A stretch of DNA of 64,000 nt from Macrotis lagotis (lineage: Eukaryota > Chordata > Mammalia > Peramelemorphia > Peramelidae), in the NCBI RefSeq assembly GCF_037893015.1, contig NC_133660.1:161380937-161444936 (forward strand), given 5' to 3'. The notes under the pieces are model-generated. The model was not told where the DNA came from. It saw only the letters and a list, made by a program, of their open reading frames with translations, and did not search any database. Both the position numbers and the translations under genes were made by a program. This document shows, piece after piece, positions 11,319 through 20,203 of this stretch (position 1 is its first letter; every line of letters begins with the position of its first letter).

Positions 11319-11463
11319 TTAGGTTTTTGCAAGGCAAATGGGGTTAAGTGGCTTGCCCAAGGCCACACAGCTAGGTAATTATTAAGTGTCTGAGACCAGA
11401 TTTGAACCAGGTACTCCTGACTCCAAGGCCGGTGCTTTAGCCACTATGCCACCTAGCCACCCC
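11319..11463 (-). mobile_element. CORE-SINE at the 3' edge of an old half-L1
   Basis: Reverse SINE, 'tttttgcaaggcaaatggggtt' to 'ccacctagccacccc'. Confidence 0.9.
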
Positions 11464-13659
11464 AATATTTTTTTTAAAGTTTTAAGTTCCAAATTCTATA
11501 CTTCCCTTCTTCTCTCTCCTAACTGTTCCCTGAGATAGCATGCAATGTAAAACATTGCTGTATTAGTCATGCTGTTCAAGAAGATTTGTACAGAAAAGAA
11601 GGAAAAAAGAAAGGATGGAGGGAAGGAAGAAAAAAAGAAAAAAGAAAGAAATATAGTATACTTCAATCTGTATTCAGACAATAATAATTCTTTCTCTGGA
11701 GGTGGATAGGATCTTTCATCATGAGTCCTTTGGGATTATCTTGGATCATTGTATTACTGAGAATAGCTAAGTCATTCACAGTTCTTCATCATGCAATATT
11801 GCTGCTACTGTGTACAATGTTCTCCTGGTTCAGTTCATTTTGTATCATTTCATGTAAATCTTTTATGCCCTGTTTGATTGCTCTCCAGAAGGTTTGAATC
11901 AGTTTCCAAATCTACCAGTAGTGCATTAATGTCTCATTTTTCCCACATCCCTTCCAACATTTGTCATTTTTCTTTTCTTATTAGTAAGTCTAATAGTTAT
12001 GAGTAAATATCTCAGAATTATTCTAATTTGCATTTCTCCAATCAATAATGATATACTTTTTCATATGGCTACATATAGTTTTGATTATTCATCTGAAAGC
12101 TGTTTATGTCTTTTGATCATTTATCAATTAGGGAATGGCTCTTATTAAAAATCTCAGTTCTCTATGTTTGTGAAAGAAAGTATTTATCAGAGAAACTCGC
12201 TTCAAAACTTTTTTTCAGTTACCAGTGCTAACTGTATTTCCCCCAAACCTATTCCCCAGTTTATTCTATTATTTATCCTTTCACTCTGTCCCTCCTCAAA
12301 ATATTTTGCTTCTGAATATTCCTCCAACCTGCCTTCTCTTCTATTTTCCACTTACTCCCTTTTATTATCTCCTTCCCTTCCAACTTTCCTGTAGGTAAGA
12401 GAGTTTTTTTAAACACAAATTGAGGGTGCATGTTATTCCCTCTTTGAATCAATTTGAACGAGAGTAAGGTTTATTCACTCCCTTTCATCCGTCTCCCCTC
12501 TTCTCCATTCTAAAAGCCTTTTCTTGTCTCTTTCATTTGAGTTTACCCAATACTATTCTTCTTTTCATTTTCTTTCAGTACTTTCCTCTCTCATTCTTAA
12601 TTTTAATTTTTAGATATCATCCCTTCATAGTCAAACTCACACCTGAGCCGTGTGTGTGTATATGTGCGCACGCACCCTCCTTTTAATTGCCCTAGGAACG
12701 AGAACATTCTGAGTTACAAGTATCATTTTCCCATGTAGGAATGAAACAACATAACCTTATTAAGTCCCTTATGATTTCACTATCCTGTTTATCATTTTAT
12801 GCTTCTCTTTAGTCTTGTATTTGAAAGACAAATTTTCTATTCAGCGTTTGTCTTTTCATTAAGAATGCTAGTCTTCTATTTCACTGAATATTTGTTTTTT
12901 TCTCCCTGAAGAATTGTACTCAGCTTTGCTGGGTAGGTGATTCTTGCTAACCATCGCTAGTTCCTTTGCTGCCTGAAATATCATATTCCAAGTCATCTAA
13001 TCCATTAACATAGAAATAGCTAAATCTTGTGTCATTTTGACTGGAACTCCACAATACTTGAACGGTTTCTTTCTTCCTGCTTGCAATATTTTCTCCTTGA
13101 TCTGAGAGGTCTGAAATTTGACTATCATATTCCTGGGAGTTTTCATTTGGGGATCTATTTCAGGAGGTGGATTCTTTCAATTTTTATTTTATCTTCTGCT
13201 TCAAGAATATCAGGATAGTTTTCTTTGACAATGTCCAGGGTCTTTTTTTTTGATGTCCAGGGTGTTTTTTTTTTTATCATAGTTTTCAGATAATCAAGTA
13301 ATGTTTAAATTTTCTCTTCTGGATCTATTTTGGTCTGTTATTTTTTTCAATGAGATATTTCATATTAACTTCTATTTTTTCAGTCTTTTGGTTTTGTTTT
13401 ATTGTTTCTTGATTTCTCACAAAATTATTAGTTTCCATTTGCTAATTTTTAGGGAATGTGCACATCAAACTATGAGAGAGGATTCATAATATAAAGCAAT
13501 AAATTTGCATTTCAGGATAGCCTATATAATATTACTACACATTGTGTTAAAATTGTCCATTTTTTCTTTGTTTCCTTATAGATTTTCTTTTGTACTCTAC
13601 TGAGCAGTTTAGCTTATTTCTCCTTTCTCCCCTCAGAAGGCTACAACTGAGCATGGATA

Positions 13660-13800
13660 TAGACATACATATTCATATAAATGTATATAAACTTATACAT
13701 ATATACCTTCACACCTATATATATGTACATTTTATATGCATATACATATATATATTCATATATGTACTCATATATACATATTCATATATAACTTTATATT
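13660..13800. repeat. AT-rich simple repeat (TATA/CATA)
   Basis: Degenerate alternating 'catatatata' and 'atgtacatat' units within the old half-L1. Confidence 0.8.
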
Positions 13801-14375
13801 TTGTTTGTTTGTATCTCTCATTTTTATTTCATTTCCTGAAAGTGATAACCCCTCCTTACTCCTCTACTTCTACTTACTATGTTGCCTTCCAATTTCTTGA
13901 GTTATTTAGAACCTTGACCTTATACCCACCAGTCCACTGATCTACACAAACTTCTATATACTTCTTTATCCTATTGCCTTATCCTCTAACTCAATACTCT
14001 CCATTCCCTCCTCTTATTTCTTTCTGAATTTAAAAGGTTTTTATAACCAAATATATCTGGTTATATATCCCCTTATAGCCAATTCTGGTTTTAGTGGCCT
14101 TTTTTTCCTCATTGGCCTTTTTTTTTAAAGGTTTTTTGCAAGTTAAGTGGGGTTAAGTGGCTTGCCGAAGGCCACACAGCTAGGTAATTATTTTTTTTAA
14201 TTTATTTTTTATTCTCATTTTGTACAAATTTTTTTTTACATTAATAAAATATACTTGTTTACACATAAACAAAATATCCCTCCCCCCTTGAATACAGATA
14301 GACTTTCTTGGGCGAAAAAGTAAAGGGGAGAGAAAAAAAATTAAAATTAAAAAAAATAATAGTAATAATTGTAGG

Positions 14376-14516
14376 TATGGCCAGGTGGCACAATGGACGA
14401 AGCACCAGCCCTGGAGCCACGAGCACCCAAGCCCATATCCAGCCTCATAAACACAATAATCACCCAGCCATGTGACATGCAAGCCACCTGATCCCCACTG
14501 CCCTGCAAAAACGAAA
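14376..14516 (+). repeat. diverged SINE-like module 1 inside half-L1
   Basis: Follows the CORE-SINE in order ('aggtggcacaatgga', 'agcaccagccctggag', 'catgtgacatgcaag', 'cactgccctgcaaaaac') but with many AT-to-GC changes. It is antisense to the half-L1 and is followed by an A-rich run. Confidence 0.75.
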
Positions 14517-14566
14517 AAGAAGAAAAAAAAAAGACCCAAAATAAAATAAAATAGTAATAATAGTAG

Positions 14567-14697
14567 GGGTGGCTGGGTGGCAGACAGAGCATTGGCCCTT
14601 GAGCCAGGAGCACCTGGGTCCGAATCCGGCCCCAGACATCCAAAAATCACCCTGCTATGTGGCCCCAGGCAGGTCACCCAGCCCCACTTGCCCTGCA
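14567..14697 (+). repeat. diverged SINE-like module 2 inside half-L1
   Basis: 'ggtggctgggtggcag', 'gagccaggagcacctgggtc', 'ctatgtggccccaggca', 'cacttgccctgca': same order as the SINE, mostly changed towards G/C. The antisense frame at 14180-14707 is a by-product of these modules. Confidence 0.75.
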
Positions 14698-14919
14698 CCC
14701 TCCCCAAAATAATAATAACAAAAAATGTGCTTCAGTCTTTGTTCCAACACCATCAACTCTGTCGTGAATAGATCACATTCTTTATGATAAGTCCATCACA
14801 AAAGTTACTTCCATATTTTTCCAATGTTGCCATTGCTGATCGCAACTCCCTCCTTTCTTATTTCTCCACTACCATGTACTATATTTTCTCTCTCCTTTCA
14901 CTCTGACTCTGCTGTACAG

Positions 14920-15060
14920 TCGCTGAGTGGCACAGCAGACAGATCTCTGGTCCTGGGGCCAAGAAACCCTGAGCCCCCATACCACCCCTTAGGTCTAGAA
15001 TCCACCTGGCCCTATGGTCCTGGACGGGCCATCCAATCCCAGCCCCTTGCAGGAAGTAAA
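14920..15060 (+). repeat. diverged SINE-like module 3 inside half-L1
   Basis: 'cgctgagtggcacagcagac', 'tctggtcctggggccaag', 'ctatggtcctggacgggcc', 'agccccttgcagg' follow the SINE plan, inserted between 'gactctgctgt' and 'atatctgaccactg' of the half-L1. Confidence 0.65.
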
Positions 15061-15533
15061 AAAGAAAATGTGTTATATCTGACCACTGTCTCCCCATGGT
15101 CCATCCTCTCCTCCTTTATTTACATCCCCACCCCTTCCCCCTGCTCCCCCCTCCTTCTTACTCCAGTTGTCTATACCCCATTGAGTATATTTGCTGTTTC
15201 CTCTCCTAGCCATCTCTGATGAGAGCAAAGGTTCCCTCATTCCCCCTTGCCTCCTCCCTTCCATATCATTGCAATAGCTCATCGTAATAAAAAAAAAATC
15301 TTATTATGTGAAATATCTTGGACTATTCCCCCTCTCCTTTTTCTTTCTCCCATTCCATTTCCCTTTTTTTTCCTATTGACTCCATTTTTACACCATATTT
15401 TATCTTCGAATTCAGCTTTCTCCTGTGCTTCAACTATAAAAACTCCCTCTACCTGCTCTATTAACTGAGATGGTTCATATGAGTATTATCAGTATCATTT
15501 TTCTATACATGCAGTTCATCCTCGTTAAGTCCC

Positions 15534-16652
15534 TCATATTTCCCCCCTCTCCTCCAATCTCCATGCTTCACCTGAGTCCTGTATCTGAAGATCAAACCTT
15601 CTGTTCAGCTCTGGCCATTCCAAAAGGAACCTTTGAAATTTCCCTGGTTCATTGAAAGTCCATCTTTTTCCCTGGAAGAGGACATTCAGCCTTGCTGGGT
15701 AGTTCATTCTTGGCTGCATTCTGAGCTCTTTTGCCTTCCGGTATATTGTATTCCAAGCCCTACGAGCTTCCAATGTAGTTGCTGCTAAGTCCTGCGTGAT
15801 CCTCACTGCAGCTCCACAATATTTGAACTGTGTCCTTCTGGCTGCTTGTAATATTTTCTCTTTGACTTGGGAGTTCTGGAACTTGGCTATAATATTCCTG
15901 GGGGTTGGTTTTTTGGGATCTCTTTCTCGGGGGGATCGGTGGATTCTCTCCATTTCTATTTTGCCCTCTGCTTCTAGAATATCGGGGCAATTTTCCTGTA
16001 GTAATTCTTTGAAAATGATGTCAAGGCTCTTTTCCTGATCATGACTTTCAGGTATTCCAGTAATTTTCAAATTATCTTTCCTAAGTCTGTTTTCCATATC
16101 AGTTGTTTTTTCAATGAAATATTTCACATTTTCTTCTAATTTTTCTTTTTCTTTTTGGTTTTGAAGTATTGATTCCTGATTTCTGGTAAATTCATCAATC
16201 TCCCCTAAATTCCATTCTTTGTCTGAAGGATTTGTTCTCCTCAGCGAATTTTCTTATCTCTTTTTCCATCTGGCCAATTTTGCTTTTTAAAGCATTCTTC
16301 TCCTCAATAACTTTTTGAACTGTTTTATCCATTTGACCTAAGCTGGTTTTTAGCATGCTATTTTCTTCAGCATTTTTTTGGATTTCCTTGACTAAGCTGC
16401 TGACTTCATTTTCATGTTTTTCCTGCATCTCTCTCCTTTCTTTTCCCAGTTTTTCTTCCAACTACCTCATTTGATTTGCAAAGTCTTTTTTTTGAGCTCT
16501 ATCATAGCCTGAGCCCAATTTCTGTTTTTCTTGGAGTCTTTAGATGCAGGAGCTTGTGCTTCCTCATCTTCAGACTGAGTATTTTGATCCTTCTTGGGCT
16601 CATTTGCAAAATATTTCTCAATGGTCTTCCTCTTGTTTCTTTGCTTGTTCAT
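15534..16652 (-). pseudogene. L1-type ORF1 of the young half-L1
   Basis: ORF1p is an RNA-binding chaperone that trimerises through a coiled coil. The frame starts MNKQRNKRKTIEKYF at 16652; a charged N-terminus is followed by a Lys/Glu-rich coiled coil (16461-16195) and the RNA-recognition and C-terminal part (16127-15534; [44 protein letters not shown]). Two single-base shifts separate the three blocks, one near 16463 and one near 16200, so this copy makes no full ORF1p as it stands. Together the blocks span about 370 codons, the usual ORF1 size. Confidence 0.85.
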
Positions 16653-17375
16653 TTTCCCAGCCTAAGCCTGCTTTTGGGGGTGCTTCCTGAGCTTTTGGGA
16701 CACTCCCACAAGGGTCTCAGTGTGTGAGGCTCTATCCTCCCTCCTGGTCTGTGAATGACCATAAGCACCCCCCTCTGCCACGGGGCCGAGTTGGGGGGGC
16801 CCCTGTTGTTCTATGGGGGGGCCTAGACTGGGATCAGGATCTGAATGTGGTCAGAGCCCCAAAGTCCTGTTCCAGGGGCAGAGGACAGAGCTCTGCAGTC
16901 TCTCTTCACTCCCCTCCCTCAGCTCAATGGGCTCATGCCCTGGGGGCTCCTGCTTACCGGCTCCGCCTGCTTCTGTTTCCGGGTCTAGGCTGCCGAAAGA
17001 CCCAGCTGCTCCCTGTGTGCCCCGAGGGCTGAGCTCCACATGCTCGCTCTGGCAGAGGTCCCCCGCTGTTCCCCCACTTTGTGCTCGGTGCTCCCTGGGG
17101 TGCAGCTCAGGAGACTCCCCCGCTGCTGTGAGCTGAGACTCCCAGCACCCTGGGGCTGCCTCAGGGAGGCTGAAGTTCTTTGGCTCTGTCCCACCACTTT
17201 CTGGTGGGCTGCCCCTCCAACCCTAGGGAGCAGAGCCTTTCTGCTCTTTTCCAGGTTACCTTGAGTAGGAGAACTGCCTCACTGGGTCCCTTTGTGGGTT
17301 CTGTCTCTTGAAAGTTTAGAGTCCTTAGTTTATGAGTTTTTATCAGAGAGCTCCTAAGACTCGATCCCTTCATGT

Positions 17376-17395
17376 CGCCATCTTGGCTCCGCCCC
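17376..17395 (-). promoter_or_regulatory. YY1-type site at L1 5' end
   Basis: On the minus strand the element starts with CAAGATGGCG about 11 bases in. The same motif at the same position in human L1 binds YY1 and sets the start site. Here function is inferred from position only. Confidence 0.6.
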
Positions 17396-17670
17396 ACAGC
17401 TAGGTAATTATTAAGTGTCTGAGGCTGGATTTGAACCCAGGTACTCCTGACTCCAAGGCTGGTGCTTTATCCACTACACCATCTAGCCGTATTGGCCTTT
17501 AAGATATTATTTTCTTCGCCATTTATTTGTGTCTCCTTTACCTATCTATTGGCTTGTTTTTCATGATTTTCTTGCATTGCTCTCCTTTCTCTTTCCAGTT
17601 TTTCCTCTACCTCCTTACTTGTCAAAATCTTTTTTGACTTCTTCCTGAGCTGAGACCAATTCCTATCTTT

Positions 17671-17815
17671 TTTTTTTTGCAAGGCAAATGGGGTTAAGTG
17701 GCTTGCTCAAGGCCACACAGCTAGGTAATTATTAAGTGTCTGAGGCCAGATTTGAACCCAGGTACTCCTGACTCCAGGGCCAGTGCTTTATCCACTGTTC
17801 CACCTAGCTGCCCCT
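17671..17815 (-). mobile_element. CORE-SINE with 13-bp duplication
   Basis: Flanked by aattcctatcttt (17658-17670) and aattcatatcttt (17816-17828), one mismatch. Inserted in the ORF1 part of the old half-L1. Confidence 0.92.
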
Positions 17816-18530
17816 AATTCATATCTTTCTTGGAGACCTTGGATGTGGGAATTTGACTGATATCTTATTCTGAGTTCATGTTTTGATCTTTCTTGTCACC
17901 ATAGTAATTTTCCAAGACAAGGTTCTTGTTGTGGTTGTTTGCTCATTTTCCTAGATTAGGTCTTGACTAGGTCTTGACTTGTTCAATGCAGCTCTGCTCC
18001 CAGGGAAACTGTCTCAAGCATCAAGGTTTTTGTGCCACTATTTTCGGAGATTCTTCTAGGGAAGTCTTCAGATCTTCCAAGGTGTTCTAATTTAAGGAAG
18101 GGGATATTTACTACTTTACTGGCCTGTGTTCTGATCTGTGGGTGATCATAGCACTTTTTTCTTCCTGGAACTGTGACTCCACTTCACTGTGGCCACAAAT
18201 TCTGGGGTGGCTACTGCTCCGGGGCTGCCACCTAGGACTTTGACTAGGATCCAAGAATGGGCAAAAGGAAGTAATTCCTTCCTCTATGCTAGCAATCTCC
18301 TACTGATCATGGATTGGGTCTGGGACTCCTGAGGTCTACCCTGGTTGGCTGGGGCTGTGGGTCTGATAGGCTCCGCTGTCACCCACTGTGGCAGACCTTT
18401 CCTGCTGGCCTTCTAAGTTGTCTTTGCCCCCCCCCCCCTGACCCCCTTTGTGGGTTCTGCTTCTCCAGGAATTGTACTTGGCATTATTTAAAGGTGTTTG
18501 GAGGGCTTTGGGGGATGGCTCAGGTGAGTC

Positions 18531-18884
18531 TCTGCCTTTTCTATTGCTTTAATGGATGCCTTTTGACTTTACATTATAGTCATTCTTACATAATTGTTCC
18601 TTCAGATCAAATCCTCCTTTGTAAAAAAAAAAAATCCACCACTAACAACAGGCAAAACTATCCAACATAGAAACCACGTTTATCTGAAATTAAATATCTA
18701 TTATATTCCTCCCAAGTAATCACAGACCCCTCTCTCTCTCTCTGTCTCTCTCTGTATCCCCAGACAGGCCTGGCAGTCAGAGGAGCTAAAGAAATGTTGG
18801 CTTGGTGCTTTGAAAGAGGAACAATGCTTTCCTAACCTTTTACCACTGGGGTTTTTTCCCTTTACCTACTATAGTCAAGGTGAC
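18531..18884. other. unassigned; short CT microsatellite
   Basis: A (CT)n run at about 18727-18756. Nothing else recognised. Confidence 0.5.
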
Positions 18885-19085
18885 TGGGCTAAGTGCCTTA
18901 CAAATAATGAACCTTTAGATCCTCACAACAACCATTCTCTTTTTCCGGTTGAGGAAACAAAGGCAGACATTGGTTAAGGGACTTGATTAGGGTCATATAG
19001 CTAGTAGGTGTCTGCATCTAGATTTGAACTCAGGTCTTCCTGAATCCAGGTTCGATGCTCTACCTACTAAGACACCTGGTGATCT
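18885..19085 (-). mobile_element. MIR/THER1-type CORE-SINE
   Basis: 'cctcacaacaacc', 'gaggaaacaaaggca', 'gggtcatatagctagtaggtgtc', 'gatttgaactcagg', 'ctacctactaagacacct' follow the older therian MIR/THER order, distinct from the young SINE family here. Confidence 0.85.
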
Positions 19086-19224
19086 TTTCATTTATATTGT
19101 TGTAGTCCTAGTATATATTATTCTTGGGTTTGGATAATGTTCCTCTGAATTAGTTCATAAAATTCCTATCTCTGAATTCCTCATATATCATTTCTTATAG
19201 CACAATATTATTCCATCACTTTCA

Positions 19225-19670
19225 TATGCCACTTCCTCCTCCACCCTCAGCTATTCCTCAATTAATTAACATTAACTTTGTGTTTCACATACCTTTTAAT
19301 TCCTGTCTTTGTGCCTTTTCATTGGTTGACCCCATTGCCTGGAATATTTCTTCAAAAAATAAAATTTCTTCTCTCAAAATCCCTTGTGTCAAAACTCAGC
19401 TCAAATACCACATGCTTGAGGACTTTCCTGGTCTTCCCTCTGTAACACTACTCCTGAGACTACCTTGCAAATATATTTTGTGTATGTGTATGTATGCATG
19501 TCCATATATGTGTGTATATGGACATGCATACACACATGTATCAATACACATATGTATATGTATGAATTTGCATGTTGTCCTGAGAACAGGCATTCTTTTA
19601 CTTTTTTGTTTGTAATCCTATTGAATAGAATGGTGCCTAGATCCTAGTAAGTTTATTCATTGATTGGTTG
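19225..19670 (+). mobile_element. LINE L2 3' fragment
   Basis: 'ctcagctcaaataccacatgcttgaggactttcctgg' and the end 'ggtgcctagatcctagtaag...cattgattgg' are the L2 3' end pattern. A TATG/CATA simple repeat with a hairpin lies inside. Confidence 0.75.
19492..19531. repeat. perfect 17-bp inverted repeat with 6-nt loop
   Basis: gtatgcatgtccatata (19492-19508) and its exact reverse complement (19515-19531) surround tgtgtg. It lies in an alternating purine-pyrimidine tract. Confidence 0.9.
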
Positions 19671-19794
19671 CTATTTCTTTGCCACCACAGGATACTTTAT
19701 TTTTTTATTGGATCATTGCTTATATCTTTTATTTCTCCAAGGTATATGCCCAGTAGAGATGATGATGATAATAATGATGCTTTGTCCTTCGGTT

Positions 19795-19905
19795 TCCTGT
19801 GTTATCAGGGAGGTGATGCCATCACAAGCAAGTGAATTGGATTTAAGTGAGGGGGTTGTGCTAAGTCACCAGCCTCATTTTCTTCTCCAGAGCCATCTAG
19901 GTTAA
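19795..19905 (+). repeat. unnamed marsupial interspersed repeat, copy 1 (partial)
   Basis: 'aagcaagtgaattggattta', 'agtcaccagcctca', 'ttcttctccagagccatct' are shared with 42950-43200 and 53600-53890. Family not named. Confidence 0.7.
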
Positions 19906-19944
19906 TTGGATTTATATGAATCAGTATGAATGAAGATGGTCCTA

Positions 19945-20053
19945 TATGCAAGGCAATTAGGGTTGGGTGACTAGAGTCAAGTGTCTTAGGCTGGATTTGA
20001 ACTCTGGTCCTCCTGGCTCCAGGGCCAATGCTCTATCCACTACACCTAGATGC
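19945..20053 (-). mobile_element. CORE-SINE, decayed
   Basis: Reverse SINE with losses: 'tgcaaggcaattagggtt', 'ctggatttgaactctgg', 'tccactacacctag'. Confidence 0.8.
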
Positions 20054-20203
20054 AGTAATAGGAGTTATGGATATAGGGGGATTTGTTTCCTAAATCTTTT
20101 TTTTTTAATAAATGGATGATGAAGCAGCTTGAAATATAAACTAGGTCATGGCATTTTCTATGTAAATTCAATTATGCTTAAGTCAATCAATATGGGACTT
20201 ATT

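Larger units (their letters stand above)
14193..17394 (-). mobile_element. full-length ORF2-less L1 (HAL1-like), young
   Basis: Read on the minus strand the element begins GGGGCGGAGCCAAGATGGCG, the canonical L1 5' start, followed by about 740 bp of GC-rich 5' UTR, ORF1 (16652-15534), a purine-rich spacer, and a 3' part with three antisense SINE-like modules, ending in an A-run (plus-strand T-run at 14191-14198). The sequence cacagctaggtaattatt is present at 14175-14192 and 17395-17412, a target-site duplication of 17-18 bp within the host SINE. No ORF2 is present, so it is a non-autonomous half-L1 that must have been moved by L1 proteins. The exact duplication and readable ORF1 indicate recent insertion. 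Confidence 0.85.
14121..17490 (-). mobile_element. CORE-SINE split by a 3.2-kb half-L1
   Basis: The SINE tail half is at 14121-14192 and its head half at 17396-17490. The duplication attggccttt flanks it at 14111-14120 and 17491-17500. It inserted into ORF1 of the old half-L1 and was then the target of the younger half-L1. It is close to the window's SINE consensus. Confidence 0.9.
11464..18530 (-). mobile_element. old ORF2-less L1 (HAL1-like), split by later insertions
   Basis: Reading on the minus strand from about 18530: GC-richer L1 5' UTR-like sequence, then ORF1 N-terminal sequence (17.9-17.5 kb), ORF1 C-terminal half (13.48-12.90 kb, matching the younger copy at 16.2-15.66 kb), the spacer that follows ORF1 (12.9-12.2 kb), and an L1 type A 3' UTR (12.15-11.46 kb). 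No endonuclease or reverse transcriptase sequence is present between ORF1 and the tail. That is the layout of half-L1 (HAL1) elements, which rely on L1 proteins. ORF1 is heavily decayed. Later insertions are the SINEs at 14121-17490 and 17671-17815 and the young half-L1 at 14193-17394. About 13456-14040 does not align to the young copy and includes simple repeats. Confidence 0.65.

Noticed and set aside
14376-14697. Clean ADAR-type hyperediting of the SINE modules
   Set aside because: A-to-G and T-to-C both occur on one strand, so the pattern is not strand-pure; kept only as a weak possibility.
14180-14707. 175-codon minus-strand frame with poly-Leu and poly-Phe runs
   Set aside because: It runs through two antisense SINE modules and their A-rich tails and resembles no protein.
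16724-17397. Overlapping frames on both strands in a GC-rich block
   Set aside because: This is the 5' UTR of the half-L1.
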